Assembly: GCA_019232725.1 (NCBI GenBank)
Contig: JAFANK010000224.1
Location: 1 to 14,460 of the forward strand
Reading direction: 5' to 3'
DNA length: 14,460 nucleotides
DNA from: Vulcanimicrobiota bacterium
GTDB lineage: Bacteria > Vulcanimicrobiota > Vulcanimicrobiia > Eremiobacterales > Eremiobacteraceae
Under the pieces are notes generated by a model. The model did no database searches. It was not told where the DNA came from and saw only the letters and a list, made by a program, of their open reading frames with translations. Below, one piece after another: positions 7,051 through 13,655 of this stretch. Numbering within the stretch: the first letter of the stretch is position 1; each line of letters starts with the position of its first letter. A program made the position numbers and the translations under genes.

Positions 7051-7935
7051 GTGATCAAAGCGCTTCCTTTTACTCTGCCCGCACACGCCAAGCTCAATCT
7101 GCGGCTAGAAGTCGGGCCCCTGGCTGGCGGACTTCATACGGTCGTCTCGGCACTCGCAGCTTTGGATCTGGCCGATAGCGTGCGTTTTGAGCGATCGCCA
7201 GATGGGTTTGCAGTAGCCTGCGATCTGGTCGATGTGGCCGAAAAGGACAACATCGCGTGGCGGGCGGCTCACGCCCTCGGCGTGCCTCTCCCTGCAGTGC
7301 GCGTCGTCATCAGCAAGCGCATTCCGGCGCAAGCGGGACTGGGCGGAGGTAGCGCAGACGCGGCCGCAACGCTGCAAGGGCTCGCTGCAATTCTGGCATC
7401 GGACGGCATCGTGCTCGAACCACAGCAGCTCGCTGCGGCGGCGCTGCTCGCCGGATCGGACGTGCCCAGCTTCTTCGCCGCGAGAACGCGGGTCATCGCG
7501 GGAGTCGGCGACATGGTCGTTGCCCGCCCTTGCAAGGCTCCTGCATGGGGCATCGTGCTCTTGCGACCTGCTGTCGCGAGCTCGACCGCGCGAGCCTACG
7601 CGCTTCTCGATCAAGCGCGCGTGCCGCATGAGCTTGACAACCGTGCGCGGGAAGATGCAGACGCGATCTGCGATGCATTTTGTCGGGGAGACTTCAAACA
7701 TACGGTGAGATTATTGCACAACGACTTCACGCCGGTGATAGAGGAGGCGCTGCCTGCGGTCGGGCGAGCGCACGAACGTCTGCGGCAGGCGGGTGCGCAG
7801 GCCACGATCCTCTGCGGCAGTGGATCGTGCGTCGGGGGACTTTTCGACGACGTGATCGCAGCGCAGACGGCTGTCGGGCGCATCAACGTGGAGAAGGGAG
7901 AATGGATTTGCGCCACGACTTTTGCTCATGAGTGA
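7051..7935 (+). CDS. ispE: 4-diphosphocytidyl-2-C-methyl-D-erythritol kinase, divergent
   Basis: A 294-residue GHMP kinase. IspE phosphorylates CDP-methylerythritol in the MEP isoprenoid pathway. K14 (AKLNL) and D137 (GSDVPSFF) are the catalytic pair. The ATP loop PAQAGLGGGSADAAA spans 92-106, and the third GHMP motif is CGSGSCVGGLF at 255-265. The substrate-side motif, usually DGYHxL, here reads GGLHTV (26-31), so the Asp and the Tyr that stacks on cytosine are lost. The protein is still best called IspE but is divergent. The start is GTG at 7051 with no clear ribosome site; the next good Met is too far in. It overlaps the downstream gene by eight bases. Confidence 0.88.
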   Translation: MIKALPFTLPAHAKLNLRLEVGPLAGGLHTVVSALAALDLADSVRFERSPDGFAVACDLVDVAEKDNIAWRAAHALGVPLPAVRVVISKRIPAQAGLGGGSADAAATLQGLAAILASDGIVLEPQQLAAAALLAGSDVPSFFAARTRVIAGVGDMVVARPCKAPAWGIVLLRPAVASSTARAYALLDQARVPHELDNRAREDADAICDAFCRGDFKHTVRLLHNDFTPVIEEALPAVGRAHERLRQAGAQATILCGSGSCVGGLFDDVIAAQTAVGRINVEKGEWICATTFAHE

Positions 7936-8704
7936 GCGTAGCTTCGCCGTCGTAGCGCTCGCAGGGGGCCTCCTCGAATCCGATTTCCGGCGTGCCGGTT
8001 ACGACGTGCCGAACAAGGCCTATCTGCCCGTCGATGGCGAGGTCATGCTCGTGCGCGTGTTGCGTGCGCTTCGCGGAGCGCGATCCGTCACGCAGGTGCG
8101 GTGTGTCACGCAGGCAAGAGCAGCCGCTACAGAACCACAGGTGGCTGCCTTGTGCGACGCCGTGATCGAACCGGGCTACGATCTTATCAGCAGCGTCATC
8201 GCGGGCTTTGAGGGTCTTGGTGATGAGGAACGCGTGCTGGTTGTCGCAACCGATTTACCGCTCTTAACCCCCGCTGCGGTTGACCATTTCACCGAGCGCA
8301 TCGAGCAGATAGTCCCCTTGGATATAGGTTATGGCTTTGTCGAACGTAGGCTGCATGAGCGCCGCTATCCGAACGTGCGACACACGTGGGTCCGGCTGCG
8401 CGAGGGCACGTTTTGCGGCGCCGGCATCAGCATGATCAGAGCCGGATCGGTACGGCGTGTCGAGACGGTGCTGCGCGAATTTGTGGCGGCCCGCAAGTCA
8501 CCAGCGAAGATGGCCTCACTATTCTCGCCGCTGCTTGCGCTGAAGATCCTTTTTGGGCAGGTGGGTGTGGCCGAGCTCGAACATCGCGCGAGCGAATTGA
8601 CCGGACTTGTGTGCCGCGGCGTCATTTGCCCTGATCCAGAGGTCGCGGTCAACATCGACCGCCTCCAAGACCTCAAGACCGTTGAGGCAATCCTCAGGGG
8701 CTAG
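7928..8704 (+). CDS. MobA-like nucleotidyltransferase (NTP_transf_3 type)
   Basis: A 258-residue protein with the Rossmann-like nucleotidyltransferase fold: VVALAGG at 8-14, the sugar/phosphate lysine region NKAYLPVDGEVML at 29-41, the metal-binding VVATDLPLLTPAAVD near 105-119, and the closing block VNIDRLQDLKTVEAIL. The N-terminal loop is unlike canonical GxSxRMGxDK, since it reads LLESDFRRAGYD. MobA, CofC or sugar-nucleotide assignments are therefore not supported, and the substrate is unknown. The start ATG 7928 (a TTG at 7922 is also in frame) lies within the end of ispE, so the two are co-translated. An IspD role is unlikely because the PKQFL-type motif is missing. Confidence 0.82.
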   Translation: MSERSFAVVALAGGLLESDFRRAGYDVPNKAYLPVDGEVMLVRVLRALRGARSVTQVRCVTQARAAATEPQVAALCDAVIEPGYDLISSVIAGFEGLGDEERVLVVATDLPLLTPAAVDHFTERIEQIVPLDIGYGFVERRLHERRYPNVRHTWVRLREGTFCGAGISMIRAGSVRRVETVLREFVAARKSPAKMASLFSPLLALKILFGQVGVAELEHRASELTGLVCRGVICPDPEVAVNIDRLQDLKTVEAILRG

Positions 8705-8723
8705 ATTGGGATCGCTATGGTCA

Positions 8724-8760
8724 TGTGGGGGTGGCACTTTATGTGCCACCCTAGCCTAAA
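8724..8760 (+). repeat. REP palindrome copy 1
   Basis: A 37-base unit: TGTGG, then stem GGGTGGCAC (8729-8737), loop TTTAT, stem GTGCCACCC (8743-8751), then TAGCCTAAA. The 9-bp stem is perfect. It begins 20 bases after the stop of the nucleotidyltransferase gene, so in RNA it would cap the ispE transcript end. Confidence 0.9.
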
Positions 8761-8797
8761 TGTGGGGGCGGCACTTTATGTGCCACCCTAGCCTAAA
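8761..8797 (+). repeat. REP palindrome copy 2
   Basis: Direct tandem repeat of copy 1, also 37 bases and differing at one base. The left arm is GGGCGGCAC (8766-8774) and the right arm GTGCCACCC (8780-8788), giving one C/A mismatch. It looks like a half-mutated intermediate between copies 1 and 3. Confidence 0.9.
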
Positions 8798-8826
8798 TGT
8801 GGGGGCGGCACTTTTAGTGCCGCCCT
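8798..8826 (+). repeat. REP palindrome copy 3
   Basis: Third tandem copy, lacking the TAGCCTAAA tail. Stem GGGCGGCAC (8803-8811), loop TTTTA, stem GTGCCGCCC (8817-8825). Both arms carry the change seen in one arm of copy 2, so pairing is restored. It sits 33 bases before the transposase start and may form part of its leader. Confidence 0.88.
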
Positions 8827-8859
8827 TGTCATCTGCCAATTGTGCGCGGAATGGGACCC

Positions 8860-9315
8860 ATGACCAAGACCTTGCCTCGTTTAAAGGGATTCGATTACGG
8901 TGCGTGCCGCACGTACTTTGTAACTTTCTGCCTGAAGGCCACAGTAAAGGCCTTCTCCCAACCTCGCGCCGCTGACATCGCCTGTTCCGTCATCAAAGAA
9001 TTTCGAGAAAAAGCATACTACTATCTCTACGCGTATTGCGTCATGCCTGATCACGTCCACATCCTCATCCGGAAGACCGCGAATGCCCCTACCCTACCGC
9101 TTCTTGTGGCCATGCTGAAGCGTTCAATCGTCTGGCAGTGTCGCTTGTCAGGAATCCCTATCGAGTTTCAGACGAATTTCTATGACCGGATAGTTCGCGA
9201 TTACGAGTGCCCCGATGACTTTGTGACGTACGTGCTCATGAACCCGGTACGGGCCAGGCTGACAGAATCCGTTGGCGATTACCCTTATTGCGGAAAAGTT
9301 GATGCCTGGATGTAG
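8860..9315 (+). CDS. REP-associated tyrosine transposase (RAYT, Y1/HUH family)
   Basis: A 151-residue single-domain HUH protein. The opening PRLKGFDYG and YFVTFCLKAT strand precede the metal-binding HUH motif DHVHILI (H65, H67). The C-terminal motif is NFYDRIVRDYE followed by TYVLMNPVRARL, with Y124 the likely nucleophile by analogy to other RAYTs. The family cleaves single-stranded DNA at REP hairpins and is thought to spread or maintain REP elements; it usually stays as one copy and is not an ordinary insertion sequence. Base composition is visibly less GC-rich than the neighbours, suggesting acquisition. Starts at 8842 (GTG), 8851 and 8860 (ATG) are all possible with no clear ribosome site; 8860 is a judgement. 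The TAG stop lies in the following REP copy. Confidence 0.93.
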   Translation: MTKTLPRLKGFDYGACRTYFVTFCLKATVKAFSQPRAADIACSVIKEFREKAYYYLYAYCVMPDHVHILIRKTANAPTLPLLVAMLKRSIVWQCRLSGIPIEFQTNFYDRIVRDYECPDDFVTYVLMNPVRARLTESVGDYPYCGKVDAWM

Positions 9316-9344
9316 GGTGGCACTAAAAGTGCCACCCCCACATA
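9313..9344 (-). repeat. REP palindrome copy 4, inverted
   Basis: On the minus strand it reads TATGTGG, stem GGGTGGCAC, loop TTTTA, stem GTGCCACCC, TA. It is the same element as copies 1-3 in opposite orientation, with stem arms at 9315-9323 and 9329-9337. It overlaps the last codon of the transposase gene and separates it from the convergent hexapeptide gene. It would also work as a transcript-end hairpin for both. Confidence 0.9.
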
Positions 9345-9363
9345 CCACTTTGGTGCCTTTACA

Positions 9364-9894
9364 TCACTCGGGGTGGCCGATGCCTTGGTGAAGGTATTGC
9401 CTCGTAAGACGCACATAGGCATCGGCTCCGACATCGAGCCACGTCTTGGAGCTGCCTTCAAGTGGACGCTTCACTTTGGCCGGAGCGCCGGCGGCGAGGA
9501 CGCCATCGGGAATCTCCTGGCCTTCGAGCACAACCGAACCAGCAGCGACGAGCGAATTGCGGCCCACAACCGCCTCGTTCAAGATGACGGCATTCATGCC
9601 GATGAGCGCTCCGCTTTTCACCAGACAGGCTTCCAAAATGGCACCATGGCCGATCGTCACGCGCTCTTCGATAACCGTGTCGTGGCCTTCATAGACATGG
9701 ATGACCGCGTTGTCTTGCACTGACGTGTGCGCGCCGATGCGGATGCCGGCTTCGTCGCCGCGCAATACCGCTCCAAACCAGACGCTCACGCCGTCGGCGA
9801 GTTCGACATCACCGATGACGGAGGCGGTTGGGGCGATGAAGACTCCGTTGCCTATCTTCGGACTTTTGCCGTTATAGGTCAGAATACAGGCCAT
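9364..9894 (-). CDS. Gamma-carbonic-anhydrase-like hexapeptide-repeat protein
   Basis: A 176-residue left-handed beta-helix protein of the YrdA/PaaY/Cam family, usually trimeric with a metal at the subunit interface. Hexapeptide turns run from about 13 to 140, followed by a C-terminal helix. Conserved residues R45 and D47 (VLRGDEAG) and Q60/D61 (SVQDNAVIH) are present. Two of three metal histidines are seen, H66 and H83 (IGHGAI). The third, expected at residue 88 in a GHxxxxH pattern, is Glu (codon GAA at 9631-9633). Carbonic anhydrase activity is therefore doubtful; metal binding with a mixed ligand set is possible. The ATG at 9894 lies 16 bases inside the end of the RNase E gene, with AGGCGAAG upstream. 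Confidence 0.9.
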   Translation of the reverse strand: MACILTYNGKSPKIGNGVFIAPTASVIGDVELADGVSVWFGAVLRGDEAGIRIGAHTSVQDNAVIHVYEGHDTVIEERVTIGHGAILEACLVKSGALIGMNAVILNEAVVGRNSLVAAGSVVLEGQEIPDGVLAAGAPAKVKRPLEGSSKTWLDVGADAYVRLTRQYLHQGIGHPE

Positions 9895-12800
9895 TCATCT
9901 TCGCCTGGCCGCGTCTGTGTCTGGTCAGCGCGCGATGGGTCAGCGCCGCTCGGGCTTTCTTCACTACGCCGACGGCTCTCTGCGCGTTCGCGTGCGCGCC
10001 GCCGGCGCTCGTCGCGCTCTTCGGCGTCGCTTACGAACAGGGACTCTTCGGGCTCGTCGCGTGCCGGCGAGAATCCGACGTCCTCAAACTGTCCGTCATC
10101 CTCTATCGGTGCCTTTGCAATCGTCATGCTCGCCGCCTCGTCCGGTTCCGGCGGTGGCGGGTAGAGCTGGCGCACTTTGCCTTTTGGCACCGGTGGCGCA
10201 TCGGACGGACGCCTCAATGGACCACGCGGCTGGCGGCCGAAGCCAGGGTTGCGGACGGGTGCATCATCGTTGTCGGCGCGCGTTTCGACATCAGCCTGTT
10301 GGTCCGGCGGTGGGTAGAGTTGTTTGATCGCCGGCCCTTGCGCTTTTGGTGCGCGGCCAGCGTCGCGCGAACGTCCCCCGAACCGTCCGCCACGACCTTC
10401 GCGATCGCGACCGTGTGCTGGCCGCTTCTCGCGCTCGGTCCGTGGCCCGCTGTCGCGTTCTCGGCCGCGACGGCCCCGGTCATACTTACGCGGCGGCGCC
10501 TGTTCGGTCGTCTCTTCGTCCCGTGATGGCCGGCGCCGCGGCGCAACGTCCCCGTGGTAATCAACGGGGATCGCGGCCGGGCCCTTTGGCTTGACGACGA
10601 CGTCGAGCGCTTCGTCATATTCGTCGGCCGGCCGATAGGATGTTTGGCGGCGCTGCGTGCCGCGCGCAGACTCACCGCGATCGCGAGCCTCTCGGGTTTC
10701 CTCGCGGCCGGTGCGCCCACCGCGCACGCGAGATTCGTCGAAATCCATCGGCCGGCCATAGAGTTGGCGCACAGGTCCGTAACGACGTTGCGGGCGATGC
10801 GTACCGGTCTCACGTGAGTCCGTCACCGTGCTCAGTTCATCTTCGTCTTCGTCGTACGAGTTCGGGGATGCTTCGCGACGCGTGCGTGGCGCTTCACCTG
10901 GCCGCGACGTCCGCGGCACGACAGTGGCGCTCGCCTCGTCCTCGTCATAGTCCGTGTCACCATTGCGATCAGCGCGAGCGGCCTCGCCGGGCTGGCGATC
11001 TCCACCCCTCCCCCGGCCACCGCGACCGCGTCGACGGCGCCGCTTGCGCGTCGCGCCATCAGCGCCGGTGGTTTCAGCATCGTGCGCCCGTAACGGACGC
11101 GCATGCCCGCTCGTTGGCGTCGCGACCACGGTGTCTTCGTCACCGTCGTCGTAGTCGACCTCACCTTCGCCACCGACGACCAGTGCCTGCGAGCGGGCAG
11201 TCGACGCTCCTCTTCCGCCGCGTGTTCGACGGCGCTGATCTCGGCCCGCTCCGTCGCCTCCTCGGCCCGGTCGACCGCGCGCCCCGCGCGCTGGTTCTTT
11301 TGCGCGTGACGGTGCGGCAGCAACGCGAGGAGCCTCTTCCTCGTCGTCGGCGACGGAAAACGCGACGGCTTCCGGCCGACGCAGACGCGTGCGTTCATGA
11401 CGATCAGCGGTAGTTCGTCGCTCGTCAACTGCTGGGATCTCGCGCAGGCTCGGCGCGGGCGGCGCGATCGGCGCCTCGCTGGGCAGAGCCTCTTTGCCCC
11501 GGCCGCGGCCACGACGGCGACGTCCGGCACTCGGTAGCGGTTCGGCAAGTTCAGCCAGCACCCGGTTGCCCTCAACAGCGTCGATGCGCAGCTTGACGGT
11601 TTGTCCGGTGGCGTTGGCCGCGTCTTTGACCTCGATGAGGTATCCGTTCACCTCGGCGACGCCGGAAGCGGGATTTGGCAGGCGCACCGACAGCATATCG
11701 GTCTCGACCGTGCTGCCGGGCAAGGGTGCCATGCGCATACGGCGCGACTCTTCGACGACGACCTGCTCGCGGTGGCGGCCTGGTTCGACGTACAAGGCGA
11801 TGTCGACGTCGTGATCGTGCCCCAATTTCTCGAATTCGTCTTTGTACCAGCCGAGCAGTTGCGTGGCCACGCCGGGGTCCGTGACGACGTCAAGCTTCCG
11901 CGTGCCGTTGCGGGCGATGCGATTACGGATTTGACGCAGCACGCCGATAGCGACCGTCTCGCTGGACATCACGTTGCCAAGCCCCGTGCAATACGGGCAG
12001 TCGGATCGCAGTTGTCCGGCCAGGTCTTTGCCGACCCGCTTGCGGGTGAATTCGAGCAGCCCGAGATTGGAAAACTCTTGGATCGTGCTGCGGGTGCGAT
12101 CCCGGTGCAGCGCCTCGGTGAGCGTTTGGATGACCTGCTCCCTGTTGCGCTCGTGCGTCATGTCGATGAAGTCGACCACGATGATGCCGCCGATGTCGCG
12201 CAAACGCACTTGGCGGGCGATCTCAGCTGCCGCTTCGATGTTCGTGCGCACGATCGTGTCTTCGAGGTTTTTTCCGCCGGTGAACTTGCCGGTGTTGACG
12301 TCGATGACGGTGAGGGCTTCCGTGTGCTCGAGCACGAGGTGCCCGCCCGACGGCAACGGGATCTTGGGTTTGAGGAGCTTTTGCAGTTCTTCGTCGATGC
12401 CGCGTTGGGCGAACAGCGTCCCTGGACCATCGACGAGCTTGAGACGGTCGATGTACTGCGGCCCGAGCAACGACATCGTCGAACGGATCTCGTCGTATTG
12501 CTCTTTCGAGTCGATGTAGACTGCGCTCACGTCGCTCGTCAAGAAATCGCGCACCGCCTTGAACACGAGGTTGAGATCCTTGTGCAGCAGCGCGGGTGCT
12601 GTCGCGCGCTTGTAGCTGTCGAGGATCCCGTGCCACAGGCGCAACTGCACGCCGAGGTCGGCGATGAGCTCTGCTTCGCTCACGCCCGCTGCCGCGGTGC
12701 GCACGATCGTGGCCATTCCTTCGGGGCGCACGCGGCGCATGATCTGCTTGAGGCGCTCGCGCTCCTGGGGATCTTCGATCCGCGACGAAACCCCCGAATA

Positions 12801-13208
12801 GCGTCCGGTCGGCATCAGCACGAGGTAGCGCCCCGGCAGCGAGACGTTGGTGGACACGCGGGCGCCTTTGAGGCCGCGTGGCTCTTTGACGATCTGCACG
12901 AGCACTTCGGAGCCCACTTTGAGCAGCTCGCCGACCGTGTGGCCGCGCCGCCGATCGGTGATCTCCGTCTCACCGATGTTGATGGGGTCGCGCATGATGT
13001 CGTCGACGTAGAGGAACGCGTTGCGGCCGAGCCCGATGTTGACGAAGCACGCGCCCATGCCGGGGAGGACGTTCTCAACCCGGCCTTTGTAGATGGAACC
13101 GATTACTTTTTCTTCGCGCTCGAAATAAATCTCCGCAAGAGAGCCTTCTTCAAGGACGGCGACGCGGTTCTCCCATTCGTCGCATGAGATCAAAATCTCG
13201 GTCTTCAA
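9879..13208 (-). CDS. Ribonuclease E/G with a very long disordered C-terminal tail
   Basis: A 1109-residue endoribonuclease. From the TTG at 13208 the S1 RNA-binding domain covers about 33-100 (VIGSIYKGRVENVLPGMGA). The DNase I-like catalytic core holds the metal aspartates D303 (TVIDVNTG) and D346 (IVVDFIDM). The zinc-link CPYC gives C404 and C407. These numbers equal those of E. coli RNase E, which supports the chosen start. The core ends near 560 (VEVKDAANATGQ and RIDAVEGNRVLAEL regions). Residues about 565-1109 are low-complexity: Arg/Gly-rich blocks, acidic YDED motifs and three QLY motifs, ending basic. It cuts single-stranded A/U-rich RNA in mRNA decay and rRNA/tRNA processing, and the tail probably scaffolds partners. 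The frame is open upstream to 13292, but AAAGGTG at 13216-13222 sits seven bases before the TTG. Confidence 0.96.
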   Translation of the reverse strand: MKTEILISCDEWENRVAVLEEGSLAEIYFEREEKVIGSIYKGRVENVLPGMGACFVNIGLGRNAFLYVDDIMRDPINIGETEITDRRRGHTVGELLKVGSEVLVQIVKEPRGLKGARVSTNVSLPGRYLVLMPTGRYSGVSSRIEDPQERERLKQIMRRVRPEGMATIVRTAAAGVSEAELIADLGVQLRLWHGILDSYKRATAPALLHKDLNLVFKAVRDFLTSDVSAVYIDSKEQYDEIRSTMSLLGPQYIDRLKLVDGPGTLFAQRGIDEELQKLLKPKIPLPSGGHLVLEHTEALTVIDVNTGKFTGGKNLEDTIVRTNIEAAAEIARQVRLRDIGGIIVVDFIDMTHERNREQVIQTLTEALHRDRTRSTIQEFSNLGLLEFTRKRVGKDLAGQLRSDCPYCTGLGNVMSSETVAIGVLRQIRNRIARNGTRKLDVVTDPGVATQLLGWYKDEFEKLGHDHDVDIALYVEPGRHREQVVVEESRRMRMAPLPGSTVETDMLSVRLPNPASGVAEVNGYLIEVKDAANATGQTVKLRIDAVEGNRVLAELAEPLPSAGRRRRGRGRGKEALPSEAPIAPPAPSLREIPAVDERRTTADRHERTRLRRPEAVAFSVADDEEEAPRVAAAPSRAKEPARGARGRPGRGGDGAGRDQRRRTRGGRGASTARSQALVVGGEGEVDYDDGDEDTVVATPTSGHARPLRAHDAETTGADGATRKRRRRRGRGGRGRGGDRQPGEAARADRNGDTDYDEDEASATVVPRTSRPGEAPRTRREASPNSYDEDEDELSTVTDSRETGTHRPQRRYGPVRQLYGRPMDFDESRVRGGRTGREETREARDRGESARGTQRRQTSYRPADEYDEALDVVVKPKGPAAIPVDYHGDVAPRRRPSRDEETTEQAPPRKYDRGRRGRERDSGPRTEREKRPAHGRDREGRGGRFGGRSRDAGRAPKAQGPAIKQLYPPPDQQADVETRADNDDAPVRNPGFGRQPRGPLRRPSDAPPVPKGKVRQLYPPPPEPDEAASMTIAKAPIEDDGQFEDVGFSPARDEPEESLFVSDAEERDERRRRARERAESRRRSEESPSGADPSRADQTQTRPGEDEWPVF
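10149..10772 (-). repeat. Repeated short motifs (V/I)(R/K)QLY in the RNase E tail
   Basis: Three copies in the protein: VRQLYGRP at residues 813-820 (10772-10749), IKQLYPPP at 961-968 (10328-10305) and VRQLYPPPP at 1012-1020 (10175-10149). Each follows GP or GK. They are the only aromatic-hydrophobic islands in a charged, disordered stretch, which is how docking motifs in degradosome scaffolds look. Confidence 0.75.
10593..11162 (-). repeat. Repeated acidic motifs with tyrosine in the RNase E tail
   Basis: Four related acidic patches: EVDYDDGDEDTVV (residues 683-695), DTDYDEDEASATVV (751-764), NSYDEDEDELSTV (783-795) and ADEYDEALDVVV (861-872). The shared shape is an acidic run around one Tyr, then T/V-rich residues. 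Arg-rich blocks such as RKRRRRRGRGG lie between them, giving alternating charge blocks. Confidence 0.7.
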
Positions 13209-13215
13209 TACCGTA

Positions 13216-13222
13216 CACCTTT
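13216..13222 (-). promoter_or_regulatory. RNase E Shine-Dalgarno
   Basis: AAAGGTG on the minus strand, seven bases before TTG 13208. It selects the TTG over upstream in-frame codons. Confidence 0.7.
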
Positions 13223-13251
13223 GTCTGTAAGATAGAGGGAAAAACACTCGG

Positions 13252-13277
13252 CCGCCGGCAGGCACACGCCTGGGCGG
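13252..13277 (-). promoter_or_regulatory. Hairpin with trailing T-run in the RNase E leader
   Basis: On the minus strand an inner stem CAGGC/GCCTG with loop GTGT is enclosed by CCGCC/GGCGG, with a two-base CC bulge. A TTTTT run follows about nine bases later (13240-13245 region), and the start codon is about 44 bases from the hairpin. It resembles an attenuator or an RNase E-sensitive leader; E. coli rne is autoregulated through its 5' leader, but homology to that element is not claimed. The T-run is too distant for a classic terminator. Confidence 0.4.
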
Positions 13278-13655
13278 TCGCGCGGGAATCACTAGCGGGA
13301 ATGATCAGGCTACTGTAGTCCCTTCGGTGAACCGCACGCATCTACGAATCACCCGCAGCGCATGCTGTCACCGGGTGCCGCGATGGGCGGCGTCGGGCCA
13401 GGCACAAGAGATATGGTCGCAGACGCGGCGGCGCCTCGTGCGCCGTTGGTCAAAACTTTGATGTCAATTCCGGCGGCACGTCTCGCATGAAGCGGCGCAT
13501 CGCACATACATCGGCATCGCGTCGCGAGCCCACAACAACCTCCACATCGCCGGGCTCCAACCCCTATTTTCGGCAGGTCCTTATGTCCCGCCTTTAGCGC
13601 CCGGCGCTCCCTCTGTCGACTGTGGCGCAGGACCCCGATGTCGGCGCCAGGCGCA

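Larger units (their letters stand above)
8724..9344 (+). mobile_element. REP-RAYT module (three REPs, transposase, one inverted REP)
   Basis: The four palindromes and the transposase form one unit: direct REPs on the left and an inverted REP on the right. This is the arrangement of a self-contained REP/RAYT locus. No terminal repeats of another kind and no target-site duplication are apparent. The module fits neatly between the 3' ends of two convergent genes without breaking either. Confidence 0.82.
13209..13655. other. 447-base gap between rodA and the RNase E gene
   Basis: No convincing gene. Immediately after the rodA stop come GC palindromes (GCGCCTGGCGC, and AGCGCC/GGCGCT near 13595-13607), none with a T-run. 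A TTGACA on the minus strand near 13464-13469 lacks a matching minus 10 box. A 27-codon minus-strand frame with a plausible ribosome site is too short to call. The RNase E end of the gap holds the hairpin and ribosome site listed separately. The gap probably carries the RNase E promoter and a long 5' leader. Confidence 0.5.

Noticed and set aside
8724..8826. CRISPR array
   Set aside because: The 37-base units are directly abutting with no variable spacers, and each is a palindrome; they are REP elements.
10640..11575. Several 200-250 codon frames on both strands over the RNase E tail
   Set aside because: They arise from the low-complexity Arg/Gly/Asp codons of the tail. The minus-strand RNase E frame is continuous with the catalytic domain through this region.
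11601..13187. A 528-codon open frame on the plus strand opposite RNase E
   Set aside because: It is exactly antisense to the conserved catalytic core and its translation shows no family motif. Long antisense frames are expected in GC-rich coding DNA.
13460..13495. Promoter with TTGACA on the minus strand
   Set aside because: No acceptable minus 10 box lies 15-19 bases downstream.
13470..13560. 27-codon minus-strand frame with CxxC and an upstream GGAG
   Set aside because: Too short to support and no family recognised.
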